Below the pieces are notes generated by a model. The model worked only from the letters and a program-made list of their open reading frames with translations. It was not told the origin of the DNA and did not search any database. From positions 1 through 64,000 of the forward strand of contig CANJLL010000010.1 in assembly GCA_947475545.1 (NCBI GenBank): 64,000 nucleotides of DNA, read 5' to 3'. Of the stretch, positions 18,362-27,380 are shown in pieces. This DNA comes from Chloroflexota bacterium (lineage in GTDB: Bacteria > Chloroflexota > Limnocylindria > Limnocylindrales > CSP1-4). The translations under genes were made by a program, and so were the position numbers. How positions within the stretch are numbered: the stretch's first letter is position 1; every line of letters starts with the position of its first letter.

Positions 18362-20332
18362 GTGGTCTACGAGGACCTGCCCACCCACCCCAACCTGCTC
18401 GGCCAGGTGGAGCAGGTCGCCCACATGGGCGCCCTCGTCACGGACTTCACGCTCATCAAGGCCGGCGCCCTGCACCGGGCCAACGGCGGCTACCTGTTGC
18501 TCGACGTCCGCCGGCTCCTGGGCCAGCCGTACGCCTGGGATGAGCTGAAGCGCTCGCTCCGCTCGCAGGAGCTGCGCGTGGACCGGCTCCCGCAGGGCGT
18601 GCTCTTCATGGCGGCCGCGTCCATCGAGCCGGAGCCCATCCCACTCGACCTGAAAGTGATCCTCCTGGGCGACCGCGAGCTGTTCCTCCTGCTCTCGCAG
18701 GCAGATCCAGACATCGCCGAGCTCTTCCGGATCCGGGCCGACTTCGACGACCGCGCGCGGCGGACGCCGGAGACCGAGCGGCTGTACGGCTCCCTGCTGG
18801 CCACCATCGCCCGGCGCGAGGGGCTCCGTCCGCTGGAGGCCGGGGCGGCCGCCGCCGTCATCGACCACGCGGCCCGCCTCGCGGACCACGCCGAGCGCCT
18901 GACCACCAACGTCCGCGCCCTGACCGACCTCATCCGCGAATCCGACCGGATGGCGACGCTGGCGGCCGGTGCGTCGATCGCCGCCGAGCACGTCGGCGCG
19001 GCCATCGCGGCCCGTCGGCGACGAGTGGGGCGGATCGCCGAGGAGATGCGGGCGGCCATCGTCGAAGGGATGCTCCGGATCCAGACGGACGGCCGGGCCG
19101 TGGGCGAGGTCAACGGGCTCTCGGTGGCGATCATCGGCGAGGACGAGTTTGGCTGGCCCACCCGGATCACCGCCCAGGTGCGGCTGGGACGGGGCGAGGT
19201 CATCGACATCGAGCGGGAGGTGGCGCTGGGCGGGCCCATCCACTCCAAGGGCGTGCTGATCCTGTCGGGCTTCCTGGGCGGGCGGTTTGGCCAGCGCAAG
19301 CCGCTGGCACTCCACGTCAGCCTGGTCTTCGAACAGTCCTACGGCGGGGTGGAGGGCGACAGCGCGTCGATGGCTGAGCTGTGTGCCGTGCTCTCGGCGA
19401 TCGCGGGCGTCCCGCTCAGCCAGTCGCTGGCCATCACCGGGTCAGTGGACCAGCTGGGCCGGAGCCAGGCCGTGGGCGGCGTCAACGAGAAGATCGAGGG
19501 CTACTTTGACCTGTGCGCGGCCCGGGGGTTGACCGGCGAGCAGGGGGTGATCATCCCCAGTGCCAATGTCCGGACGCTGATGCTCCGCGACGACGTCCTG
19601 GCCGCGGTCCGCGAGGGCAGGTTCCGGATCCACGGGATCGATTCCGTCGACGATGCCATGCAGCTCCTGGGCGGGCTGCCGGCCGGCGCGGCGGGCGCAG
19701 ACGGGTCGTTCCCCGAAGGGTCGTTCCCCGAAGGGTCGTTCAACTGGCGGGTGCGCGACCAGCTGGATCGCCTGGTGGAGATCAGCGTCGAGCTGGGATC
19801 GCCGCGCGGGCGCAGGTCGGCCGGCCAGGACGAATCAGGCCAGGACGAATCAGGCCAGGGCGAATCAGGCCAGGGCGAATCAGGCCAGGGCGAATCAGGC
19901 GCCGTCCGGCCGCCAGGCGATGGTGGCGCGCAGTCCGGCCGCCAGGTCCAGGCCCGGACGCCAGCCCAGGTCCTCGGCAATCCGGGCGAACGACAGCGAG
20001 GACGCAAAGACCTCGCCGGCGCGGGCCGGGGCGCGCTTGACCGCGACCGCCGGGCCCAGCTCATGCTGGAGTGCGTCCAGGAGCTGGTTCACGCTGGTCT
20101 CCGTCCCGGTGGCGACGTTCCAGGTCCCGTCCCGGTCGCTGTCGGCGATCGCCAGGAGCGCGGCCACGACGTCCGCGACATGGACAAAGTCGCGGCGCTG
20201 CTCGCCGCTGCCGTAGATGGTGATGGGCTGCCGGGCCAGGAGCTGCTCGACGAAGATCGCCACGACGCCGCCCTCCAGGTCCCGGCGCTGGCGCGGCCCG
20301 TAGACGTTGGCCAGCCGCGCGATCCCGTATGA
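18362..20332 (+). pseudogene. Lon-type protease, C-terminal part (Walker B, sensor and protease domain)
   Basis: Continues the previous entry: VYEDLPTHPNLLG, GALHRANGGYLLLD (Walker B), an AAA lid, and the S16 peptidase domain with catalytic Ser334 in GDSAS and Lys377 in VNEKIEG, 43 residues apart as in E. coli Lon. Conserved sequence ends near 19680. After that come repeats (GSFPE x3, then DESGQ/GESGQ x5) and about 145 residues read antisense through the neighbouring epimerase gene, so the natural stop seems lost or the tail is an artefact of an open antisense frame. Together the two parts would be a full-size cytosolic protease. Confidence 0.82.
19823..19897. repeat. 15-bp tandem repeat, five copies
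   Basis: GGCCAGGACGAATCA twice, then GGCCAGGGCGAATCA three times. In the Lon frame it encodes GQ(D/G)ES units; the last copy also supplies the TGA stop (19895-19897) of the convergent epimerase gene. A related 15-base repeat (GGGTCGTTCCCCGAA) lies at about 19705-19741. Confidence 0.95.
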
Positions 20333-20797
20333 CAGGCGGGACAGCGCGACGTCCCGCTCGGCGGCCAGCTTGTGGGCACCGTACGGGGATTCGGGGGCGG
20401 CCGGGGATGCTTCCGTAGCCAGGCGCGCCTCCCCGTAGACGGCGCCGCCGCTGGAGACAACGACGATCCGCTGGGCCAAACCCTCGGCGGTGCCCTCCAG
20501 GACGTGGCGGGTACCGACCACGTTGACGGCGCGGTCGTGGTCCGGGTCGGCCACGGATTGGACCACGCTGACCTGGGCCGCGAGGTGGAAGACGAGGTTG
20601 GGCCGCTGGGCGGCGATCAGCGCGATGGTCCCCGGATCGGCGACGTCGGCGCGAAGCAGGGTGATCCCCGCCGGAAGGTTGCCCACGGAGCCGGACGACA
20701 GGTCGTCGAGGACCGTGACCTGGTCGCCGCGGGCCAGCAGGGCGTCGACGAGGTGGCTGCCAATGAACCCGGCGCCGCCGGTCACCAGGGACCTCAT
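19895..20797 (-). CDS. NAD-dependent sugar-nucleotide epimerase/dehydratase (GalE-like)
   Basis: A 300-residue extended short-chain dehydrogenase. GGAGFIGSHL at the N-terminus binds NAD; VVSSGGAVYG gives the catalytic Ser region and SPYGAHKLAAE the YxxxK pair; NVYGPRQ and RRDFVHVADVV are typical of UDP-glucose 4-epimerase relatives. It should make an activated sugar for envelope or exopolysaccharide synthesis. The ATG at 20797 overlaps the TGA of the hybrid kinase gene (ATGA), so the enzyme is expressed together with a two-component system, which is unusual and suggests the system controls surface polymers. Confidence 0.9.
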   Translation of the reverse strand: MRSLVTGGAGFIGSHLVDALLARGDQVTVLDDLSSGSVGNLPAGITLLRADVADPGTIALIAAQRPNLVFHLAAQVSVVQSVADPDHDRAVNVVGTRHVLEGTAEGLAQRIVVVSSGGAVYGEARLATEASPAAPESPYGAHKLAAERDVALSRLSYGIARLANVYGPRQRRDLEGGVVAIFVEQLLARQPITIYGSGEQRRDFVHVADVVAALLAIADSDRDGTWNVATGTETSVNQLLDALQHELGPAVAVKRAPARAGEVFASSLSFARIAEDLGWRPGLDLAAGLRATIAWRPDGA

Positions 20798-21528
20798 GTG
20801 GCCACCCAAGCCTCAAATGCCAGGACGCCCTGGCGGAGTCGGGCCACCAGGCGGGCCGTCCATCGGCCCTGGCGCGCGGCGTCCTCCAGCCCGGCCGCAC
20901 TCCTCGCCAACGCGCGGATGCCCAGGGTCGCCGCCGCGCCCTTGAGCGCGTGCGCCGCCTCGGCGACTCCCTCGGACGAGGAGAGCAACACGTGCTGATC
21001 GACCGTGGCGAGGATGGCGCGCCCGTCGCGCACGAGCGCCGCGAGGAGGGCCTGCCGCAAGGCAGCATCACCGCCGGCAACCTCGGTCAGGAGCGCATCG
21101 TCGATCTCGAGGCGATCCGCCGCCGATTGGACGTGGGCGGGCCCATCACGGTCGGTGACAGGGATGCTCGGCGAGTCGTGACCCGCCGGCTCCGGGTCGC
21201 TCGGCCGCCACCACGCCTCGATGACGCCAGCGAGGTCTGCCGAGCGCACCGGCTTGGAGAGATGGCCCTCCATCCCGGCTTCCAGGCTGCGGCGCCGGTC
21301 CGATTCCAGCGCGCTGGCGGTCAGGGCCACGATGGGCGTACGCGGCACACCACGGGATGCCTCCAGCGCACGGATCCGGCGAGCCGCGTCGTAGCCGTCC
21401 AGCACCGGCATCCGGCAGTCCATCAGCACCAGGTCGAAGCCGCCGGCGGCAAAGCGATCCACGGCCTCCCGTCCGTTGGTCGCCAGGGTGACCGTGCAGC
21501 CCAGTCGCGCCAGCAGCCCCACGGCCAC
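20794..21528 (-). CDS. receiver and Hpt module of the hybrid kinase (out of frame with the kinase)
   Basis: From the GTG at 21528 this reads a receiver domain already in progress: phospho-acceptor Asp in [20 protein letters not shown], Thr in VALTAS and Lys in LSKPV, then an Hpt domain with His in [15 protein letters not shown]. The frame is open further upstream to about 21613 and there supplies the missing receiver start [20 protein letters not shown], so it is really the C-terminal part of the kinase gene upstream. A TGA/ATG overlap couples it to the epimerase gene. Confidence 0.85.
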   Translation of the reverse strand: MAVGLLARLGCTVTLATNGREAVDRFAAGGFDLVLMDCRMPVLDGYDAARRIRALEASRGVPRTPIVALTASALESDRRRSLEAGMEGHLSKPVRSADLAGVIEAWWRPSDPEPAGHDSPSIPVTDRDGPAHVQSAADRLEIDDALLTEVAGGDAALRQALLAALVRDGRAILATVDQHVLLSSSEGVAEAAHALKGAAATLGIRALARSAAGLEDAARQGRWTARLVARLRQGVLAFEAWVAT

Positions 21529-23960
21529 CGCCCGGCTGACCTCGCTGTCCTCGGCCAGCAGGATCCGGGCGCCCCGGGTCGTCGGCTGGCCGGCGTCGCC
21601 CTGGGTCCAGGTCGCTGGCCGGCTGGCCGGCTGGCCGCACCCGGCCCTGCGGGCCGGCCGCGGATGGGATCCGCGGAGGAGGCGTCGACGGCGACCAACC
21701 CGGTCTGCCCGCTCGCCCGGATCGTGCTCGACACCGGCGATGGAGCCGGAGGCCGATCCCCTCCAGGATCGGCCTCCGCGACGCGATCGAAGGGGATCTC
21801 GAACCAGAACCGGCTCCCGCCGCCCGCAACCGGGAGGTAGCCGATCCGGCCGCCCATCAGGTCCACCAGCCGGCGCGAGATGGTCAGCCCCAGGCCCGTG
21901 CCGCCCACCGACCGGGTCGTCGATGTGTCGCCCTGGGCGAACGGCGTGAACAGCCTGGCCTCCATCTCGGGCGCGATCCCCGGGCCGGTGTCGCTCACCT
22001 CGAACCAGATCTTGGGCTGCTCCTGGGGCGACCAGTGGACCAGCGCCGCCTCCACCACGATCCGGCCGCTCCCGGTGAACTTCACGGCGTTCCCGATCAG
22101 GTTGCTGAGGACCTGGCGCAGCCGGAGCGGGTACCCGCCGAGGACCGCGGGCACGCGCGGATCCACCACGGCGTCCACCCGGATCCCCCGCGCGCGGGTC
22201 GGCGCCCCGAGCCGCGTGACCAGTTCCGGGAGCAGGTCACGCAGGCGGACCTCACCATGCTCGAGCGGCAGCTTGCGGGCCTCGATGAGCGCGAAGTCCA
22301 GGACGTCGTTCAGGATCTTGACCAGCTCTTCGCCGGAGCTATGGACGATCTCGGCGGCGGCTCGCTGCTCGTCCCGGAGCGCCGACTCCAGCAGCACATC
22401 CGTCATCCCCATGATCCCCGACAGCGGCGTCCGGATCTCGTGGCTCATCACGGCGAGGAAGTCGCTCTTGGCCTGGTTGGCCGCCTCCGCGGCCACCGCC
22501 AGCTCGCGCGCCCGGTCCAGGGCCACCTCCAGGCCGGCATTGGCCTGGGCCAGCGCGCTCACGAACCGGGTGCGCTCGATCTCGACGCCGATCCATTGCG
22601 CGACCAGGAGAAGAAATTCCAGCGCGGACGGCGAGAAGGGCTCGTGGGGCCGGAAGCTGGACAGGCTCAGCGCTCCGTACAGCTGTCCGTCGACTCGAAC
22701 CGGGACGCCGATGAACGACTCCAGGCCGCGAATGGTCCGGGCCGCGTGGTCCCGCCACTCCGACTCGGCCGCGTGGGCGACGGCGAAGCCCTGGCCGGTG
22801 GCGAGGATCTGGGAGCTGAAGGTTTCCTCCGGGGGGAAGACATAGCCGGAACGGATCTTGGCGCCCGGCCCGGTCGCGACGCGGACGTTGAGGACACTCC
22901 CATGGATCTCGCTCAGGATCCCGGTATCCATCCCGAACCGGTCGCAGGCCATGACCATGAGGGCCGACACCTTCTCCTCGAAGGTCTCCGAGCGCGACGA
23001 GATGGTCTCGTACATCCGGCGGATCGCGGTCTCACCGGCACGCCGGCCCGCCACCGCCTCTTCTCGTTCGATTGTGGCGCCGACCCAGCCCGCGAGTGAT
23101 CGGAGGAACTCCAGGTCCGCGTCGTCGAAGACCTCGGGTGCCACTCCGGCCGAGGCGAAGGCCAGGAGGCCGAACGGTCGACCACCCACGACGATCTCGG
23201 TGGCGAGCAACGCCGGGAGCGGATTGGGGTCCGGGCGCGTCTCGGCGATCAACAGGCGGGCGCCGGGGAAGACCGGCTCGCCCGGATTGGCCGCCCGCTC
23301 CCGCACCGCGGCGGACCAGCGATGCGCCAGGTGCCGGGCCGCCGCGTCGGCGCCGGCGCCGACCGAGCTGGACAGCTCGAGCCCAGCGTCGCCGCTTCTC
23401 AGCAGGAGGCCCGCTTCCATTCCCACGTGGGCCATTCCCAGCTCGAGCGCCACCGCAAGCTGCCGGTCCAGGGACTGCTCCCGGGTCGAGGCGATCCGCG
23501 AGAGCGTACGCAGCCCATCCTGTTGGCGAGCAATCCGCGCCTTGTCCGCAGCGACGTCGGAGAGATCCCGCAAGAAGGCGGCGAACGCCGCCCCGCCGGC
23601 GTGGCGGAATGGGAAGACCGAGATCTCGATGGGGAAGACACGGCCGCCCCGATCGCGCGCCTCCAGCTGCCGGCGCCGCCCGATGACCCGGGCCTCGCTC
23701 GTCCGCAGGTACCGGGCGATCCCGGCCACGTGGCCGGCGCGATCCGCTTCGGGGACGATCAGCGTGTCCACGCCCCGGCCCATGGCCTCCACGGGCGTCC
23801 AGCCGAACGTCCGGGTGGCCATCTCGTTCCACGACGTGACCACGCCGTCCGCGTCGATCGTGATGACCGCGTCGAGGGCACTCCCCAGGATGGCCCAGGC
23901 GGCATGGTCGGCGCCGTGCCCGTCCGGCGGCGCATCAGGGTGGCGATCAGCGGCCGTCAT
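21423..23960 (-). CDS. hybrid sensor histidine kinase, PAS-GAF-GAF-HisKA-HATPase part
   Basis: Soluble sensor kinase without membrane segments. Order: PAS domain at about 20-135 ([20 protein letters not shown]), GAF domain at about 150-295, second GAF at about 315-470, HisKA with phospho-acceptor His507 in SHEIRTPL, then HATPase with [18 protein letters not shown] and [10 protein letters not shown]. Past about residue 775 the frame turns into meaningless sequence ([13 protein letters not shown]) because the receiver domain continues in another frame from 21614 down; the true product would be a PAS-GAF-GAF-HK-REC-Hpt protein of about 1050 residues. The ATG at 23960 overlaps the TGA of the response regulator gene. 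Confidence 0.88.
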   Translation of the reverse strand: MTAADRHPDAPPDGHGADHAAWAILGSALDAVITIDADGVVTSWNEMATRTFGWTPVEAMGRGVDTLIVPEADRAGHVAGIARYLRTSEARVIGRRRQLEARDRGGRVFPIEISVFPFRHAGGAAFAAFLRDLSDVAADKARIARQQDGLRTLSRIASTREQSLDRQLAVALELGMAHVGMEAGLLLRSGDAGLELSSSVGAGADAAARHLAHRWSAAVRERAANPGEPVFPGARLLIAETRPDPNPLPALLATEIVVGGRPFGLLAFASAGVAPEVFDDADLEFLRSLAGWVGATIEREEAVAGRRAGETAIRRMYETISSRSETFEEKVSALMVMACDRFGMDTGILSEIHGSVLNVRVATGPGAKIRSGYVFPPEETFSSQILATGQGFAVAHAAESEWRDHAARTIRGLESFIGVPVRVDGQLYGALSLSSFRPHEPFSPSALEFLLLVAQWIGVEIERTRFVSALAQANAGLEVALDRARELAVAAEAANQAKSDFLAVMSHEIRTPLSGIMGMTDVLLESALRDEQRAAAEIVHSSGEELVKILNDVLDFALIEARKLPLEHGEVRLRDLLPELVTRLGAPTRARGIRVDAVVDPRVPAVLGGYPLRLRQVLSNLIGNAVKFTGSGRIVVEAALVHWSPQEQPKIWFEVSDTGPGIAPEMEARLFTPFAQGDTSTTRSVGGTGLGLTISRRLVDLMGGRIGYLPVAGGGSRFWFEIPFDRVAEADPGGDRPPAPSPVSSTIRASGQTGLVAVDASSADPIRGRPAGPGAASRPAGQRPGPRATPASRRPGAPGSCWPRTARSAGRWPWGCWRDWAARSPWRPTDGRPWIALPPAASTWC
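21614..21637. repeat. 8-bp tandem repeat, three copies, at the kinase/receiver frame break
   Basis: GCTGGCCG occurs three times exactly (21614-21621, 21622-21629, 21630-21637) in the linker between the kinase ATPase domain and the receiver domain. Removing one copy (8 bases) puts the two frames in register; three copies do not. Confidence 0.9.
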
Positions 23961-24730
23961 GGCACGAACCGGTAGCCGACGCCGCGCACCGTCTCCAGCC
24001 AGCGCGGATGGGCCGGGTCACCCTCCAGCTTCAGGCGCAGACGTCGGACGTGCTCGGTCACGGTGGAGGGCACCTGCCACTCCGACGACGAGCCCCAGGC
24101 AGCACGCAGGAGCTGCTCGCGGGTGAAGACCCGGCGCGGCGATCCGGCCAGGCACAGGAGCAAGTCGAACTCACGCCGCGTGGTGACGACGGGCAGGCCG
24201 TCAAGGAGCACCTGGCGCTCGGCAGTATCGATGACCAGCCGGTCGAACCTGAGGCGCGTGGAACCGTCGCCGCGCTGGGCCGGCGGCGGCGAGGAGGCGC
24301 CAGGCGCCTCCTCGGTCACGGACGCCTGACGCAGCCCGCGGTGTGCCCGCCGGAGCAGTCCGCGGACGCGGGCGACCAGCTCCCGCGGCGAGAACGGCTT
24401 GACGACGTAGTCATCCGCGCCCATCTCCAGCCCAACCACGCGATCGACCTCCTGATCGCGAGCCGTGAGCAGGATCACCGGCAGGTCGCCGGTGCGCCGG
24501 ATCTCGCGGAGCAGGGTCAGCCCGTCCGCCCCGCCAAGGCCGATGTCCAGGATCGCCAACCCGGGACCATCACTCGCGATGGCGGCCAGCGCCGCCCCCG
24601 CATCCGCCACGGCGAGCACGCGGAAGCCGTCCCGCTCGAGTGCGGCGGAGACGGCGAGGCGGATCGTCTCCTGGTCGTCGACGACCAGGATCAGGCTGCG
24701 ATGAAGAGAGGCGTGGGGTTGGTCCGTCAT
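23957..24730 (-). CDS. OmpR/PhoB-family response regulator
   Basis: A 257-residue regulator. The receiver has DD at 18-19, phospho-acceptor Asp62 in LAILDIG, Thr in VILLTARD and Lys in VVKPFS. A linker of about 30 residues precedes a winged-helix DNA-binding domain (about 160-255) ending [12 protein letters not shown], the usual OmpR-type finish. It heads a three-gene operon (regulator, hybrid kinase, epimerase). The -10 TAGACT and two 9-base direct repeats lie just upstream (24763-24796), suggesting it controls its own promoter and possibly the divergent secreted-protein genes. Confidence 0.92.
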   Translation of the reverse strand: MTDQPHASLHRSLILVVDDQETIRLAVSAALERDGFRVLAVADAGAALAAIASDGPGLAILDIGLGGADGLTLLREIRRTGDLPVILLTARDQEVDRVVGLEMGADDYVVKPFSPRELVARVRGLLRRAHRGLRQASVTEEAPGASSPPPAQRGDGSTRLRFDRLVIDTAERQVLLDGLPVVTTRREFDLLLCLAGSPRRVFTREQLLRAAWGSSSEWQVPSTVTEHVRRLRLKLEGDPAHPRWLETVRGVGYRFVP

Positions 24731-24762
24731 GCCTGGAGGCTGGAACACGATGGGTTGCTGCC

Positions 24763-24796
24763 AGTCTACCGCCGGAGTTGTTCGAGAGTTGTCCGA
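24763..24796 (-). promoter_or_regulatory. regulator-operon promoter with 11-bp-spaced direct repeats
   Basis: On the minus strand two direct repeats, TCGGACAAC (24796-24788) and TCGAACAAC (24785-24777), start 11 bases apart, one helical turn, as OmpR/PhoB-type regulators bind. They end eight bases before TAGACT (24768-24763), so they occupy the -35 position, like a pho box. A weaker third match (GTTGCTGCC on the plus strand) lies at 24754-24762. The region is shared with the divergent secreted-protein gene at 24914. Confidence 0.5.
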
Positions 24797-24913
24797 CGGT
24801 CGATCGCGGCGTGTGGTGGCAGCCCGATTGTGAGTCCCGTCACCCCGCCTCGTCCCGAGCGGGCCCAAACCCGACCGGCAGTCCGCCGGCAGCAACCAGG
24901 AGCCACCATTCTC

Positions 24914-25618
24914 ATGACGCAGACCTCCGCCTCCCCCCGCCGTCGCGGCGTCCGCCGCGGCCTCGCCGTCCTGGGCCTGGCCCTGGGCCTGACCAGCGTC
25001 AGCGCGGCAAGCTTCTCGCTGGCCCTGTTCACCAGCTCGACCAACGTCAGCGCCAACGCCTTCTCCACCGGGACCGTGATCCTCACCACCGACAAGGCGG
25101 CGTCCGCCCTGATCGGCTTCACCAACATGCTGCCCGGCGACAGCGTCACCGCCCCCCTCCTGATCTCCAACACCGGCACGGGTGCGCTGCGCTACTCGAT
25201 GACCACGACGGTCTCGGGCGAGACCAAGGGCCTCGGCAGCCAGCTCCAGGTCAAGACCCTCGGCACCGGCTGCGGCACCTTCGACGGCACGCTCCTGTAC
25301 GGCAACATCGACCCGACGCTGATCACGGCCCCGGCCACGATTGAGGCGCTGACCAAGCCGATCAAGCTCGCGTTCCTCGGCGATGCGGCCGAGGGCAACC
25401 AGGCCGGCGACCGCGTCCTCGCGGGCAGCGACAACGCCGCCCCGGTCGTGATCGGCAGCGCGTCGCGGGCCAATGCGGCCTCCGGCTCCAACCCCACCTC
25501 CGAGACCCTCTGCTTCCGCGCCTACCTGCCGAAGTACGCGACCGGCGACGCCTTCCAGGGCGCAGCCGTCACCGCCAGCTTCGCCTTCGTCGCCGAGCAG
25601 ACCGCCAACAACCCGTAA
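24914..25618 (+). CDS. TasA/camelysin-like secreted protein (candidate fibre subunit)
   Basis: A 234-residue exported protein. Basic start (RRRGVRRG), hydrophobic core LAVLGLALGLTSVSAASFSLA, then the SipW-type signal ALFTSSTNVSANAFSTGTV, in which the F(S)xG sequence after the cleavage region is the hallmark of TasA-like proteins. The body has TasA-type strand patterns (NMLPGDSVTAPLLISNTGTGALRYS near residue 75), two Cys near 115 and 198, and no membrane anchor at the end. TasA proteins polymerise into extracellular matrix fibres. The ATG has AGGAG 11 bases upstream. A SipW-like peptidase follows two genes later. Confidence 0.78.
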   Translation: MTQTSASPRRRGVRRGLAVLGLALGLTSVSAASFSLALFTSSTNVSANAFSTGTVILTTDKAASALIGFTNMLPGDSVTAPLLISNTGTGALRYSMTTTVSGETKGLGSQLQVKTLGTGCGTFDGTLLYGNIDPTLITAPATIEALTKPIKLAFLGDAAEGNQAGDRVLAGSDNAAPVVIGSASRANAASGSNPTSETLCFRAYLPKYATGDAFQGAAVTASFAFVAEQTANNP

Positions 25619-25626
25619 TCCCCTTG

Positions 25627-25664
25627 GACCGCGCGGCGACCGGGCAACCGGTCGCCGCGCGGTC
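25627..25664 (+). terminator. 17-bp perfect hairpin between the two secreted-protein genes
   Basis: Arms 25627-25643 and 25648-25664 (GACCGCGCGGCGACCGG and its exact complement) enclose a GCAA tetraloop, nine bases after the stop codon. There is no T tract, so it may be a partial terminator or an mRNA-end stabiliser that lets the first secreted protein be made in excess of the genes downstream. Confidence 0.7.
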
Positions 25665-25697
25665 ACTCCCCCAGGCCCACCAGCCAGGACCCACCCA

Positions 25698-26693
25698 ATG
25701 CGACCACCCACCTCCCGCCAGCTCCGCTTCGGCACTGCGCTCCTCGCGCTTGCCGGCGTCGCGGCGGGCTTCGTCGCATCTCCCCAGCCGCCGGCTTCGC
25801 TGGCCCTCCTCAAGTCGGCCACGAATGCCGGCAGCAACGCCTTCACCACGGCTGCGGACTGGCACGCGCCGGTCGTGACCGCCCAGGTCGTGGGCCTCGC
25901 CTCGGACACGCGTACCGGCGGCTATGTCCGCCGGGGATCCCAGCTGTACGTGTATGCCAACGTGGTGGACTCCGGGGCGCCGGCCTCCGGGACCACGGTG
26001 GTTACCGCCAACGTCGGATCCCTGGTTGCCGGCGCAAGCGCGGTCCCCCTCGTTGCCGGGACCTACGCGTTCCCCGCCGGCGGCACGGCGTACGCCTACC
26101 GGAGCGCGCTGCTGACCTCGAGTGACTCGCTCACTCCCGGCGTGGTTACCTGGAGCATCACCACCCACGATGCCGGCGGGAACGTTGGCGTGACCACCTT
26201 CCAGGCCACCGTGTCGACGACCTACGGCTTCGGCGGCGGGGCGACGCATGTCGGAACCAACTGCCTGGCGGGCTCCGGCGGCCAGTACGACATGGAGCTG
26301 GGGGCCGTGGGCGCGGGCTCGGAGGCATCCCGCACCGGCCCCGGGCCGTTCGATCGCGTCACGTTCTGCTCCGACACGTTCTCGGCCGGCGCCACCATCC
26401 CCGGCGGCGACACCACGGTGACGCTGACCTACCAGAACACCAGCGCCAACAAGACGTGCGACGTCACCGCGACCCTCTGGCGCAACGCCACTTCGCTGGG
26501 CTCGGGCGGGCAGACGATCCCGGTCAACCGGGCCCGCACCAGCGGCACCTGGGTCTTCTCGACCAACAGCGCGACATTTGCGGCGGGCGACCGCCTCGTG
26601 GTGACCGTGGACTACAAGACGGGCAACCAGTGCAACGGCACCACGATCTTCTGGAACAGCACGGCTGCCCCCTCGTCGGTGACCATCCCGTGA
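25698..26693 (+). CDS. second SipW-type secreted protein
   Basis: A 331-residue exported protein. The N-terminus has a hydrophobic core FGTALLALAGVAAGFVA and then LALLKSATNAGSNAFTTAADW, which resembles the signal of the preceding protein (shared pattern SxTNxxSNAFxT). The rest is beta-rich, with Gly-, Ser- and Thr-rich strands, four Cys (near 193, 225, 255 and 311), and no membrane anchor. I do not recognise a catalytic domain. By position it may be a minor fibre subunit, anchor or cap for the TasA-like protein. Its stop overlaps the signal peptidase start (GTGA). Confidence 0.72.
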   Translation: MRPPTSRQLRFGTALLALAGVAAGFVASPQPPASLALLKSATNAGSNAFTTAADWHAPVVTAQVVGLASDTRTGGYVRRGSQLYVYANVVDSGAPASGTTVVTANVGSLVAGASAVPLVAGTYAFPAGGTAYAYRSALLTSSDSLTPGVVTWSITTHDAGGNVGVTTFQATVSTTYGFGGGATHVGTNCLAGSGGQYDMELGAVGAGSEASRTGPGPFDRVTFCSDTFSAGATIPGGDTTVTLTYQNTSANKTCDVTATLWRNATSLGSGGQTIPVNRARTSGTWVFSTNSATFAAGDRLVVTVDYKTGNQCNGTTIFWNSTAAPSSVTIP

Positions 26694-27319
26694 GCGACAT
26701 GGCATTCATCCACACGTTGGCGATCGGCCGCCTCGCCGTTCGCACGGTTCGCCTCGTGGGCTTCGCCATCGTGCTGGCCGCCGTGCTGGCGATCAACGTG
26801 GTGCCCCGCCTGGGCCACGCACTGATCATCATCCGCGGGCTCTCCATGGAGCCAAACGTTCCGTTGGGCTCCATGGTCGTGGAGTCCGCGCCGACGCTGG
26901 ACCGACTGGTCCCGGGGGCCATCGTGGCCTTCACGACCAGCACCGGCGTGGTCATCACCCACCGGATCGTGGACGGTCCGTCCGCCCCGGCGGACGGAGC
27001 CGACGGCACGGCCACGGACGGGGGCACTGCCTCCGGGCCGACGGTCCTGACGAAGGGCGATGCCAACGACGGGCCGGATCCCGCGCGGATCCCCGTGGCC
27101 TCCATCACGGGCTTGGCCGACCAGCAGGTTCCGGTCGCCGGCTTCCTCCTGGCCTGGCTCCAGCTGCCCAGTGGCCTGATCAGCGTGATCTCGCTGCTGG
27201 CCTGCCTGGTGGTCACGGAGTGGCTGCTGGAGGATGTCGAGGAAGATGTGCGCTCGATCGATGAGACGGACCCCGAACCGGCCCGCGGCGGCCCCGGCCC
27301 GGAGCCAGCCACCTCGTAG
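26690..27319 (+). CDS. SipW-like (ER-type) signal peptidase I
   Basis: A 209-residue membrane peptidase. A transmembrane helix (about 22-46) precedes the catalytic Ser52 in IRGLSMEPNVPLGS; the general base is His91 in GVVITHRI rather than the Lys of ordinary bacterial signal peptidases, which marks the ER/SipW type. A second helix (about 145-180) is followed by an acidic cytosolic tail. SipW enzymes cut TasA-like signal peptides, and two such substrates lie directly upstream. GTG 26690 overlaps the previous stop; ATG 26699 is an alternative. Confidence 0.88.
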   Translation: MSDMAFIHTLAIGRLAVRTVRLVGFAIVLAAVLAINVVPRLGHALIIIRGLSMEPNVPLGSMVVESAPTLDRLVPGAIVAFTTSTGVVITHRIVDGPSAPADGADGTATDGGTASGPTVLTKGDANDGPDPARIPVASITGLADQQVPVAGFLLAWLQLPSGLISVISLLACLVVTEWLLEDVEEDVRSIDETDPEPARGGPGPEPATS

Positions 27320-27380
27320 TCCAGGGTTTCAGGTTCTTCTCAGCCGGTGCGCCGATCCTCCTGGCAGAAGGAGCCAACAC

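Noticed and set aside
18335-18365. Programmed frameshift in the Lon-type gene
   Set aside because: No slippery heptamer or following pseudoknot is visible, and the family is not known to use recoding.
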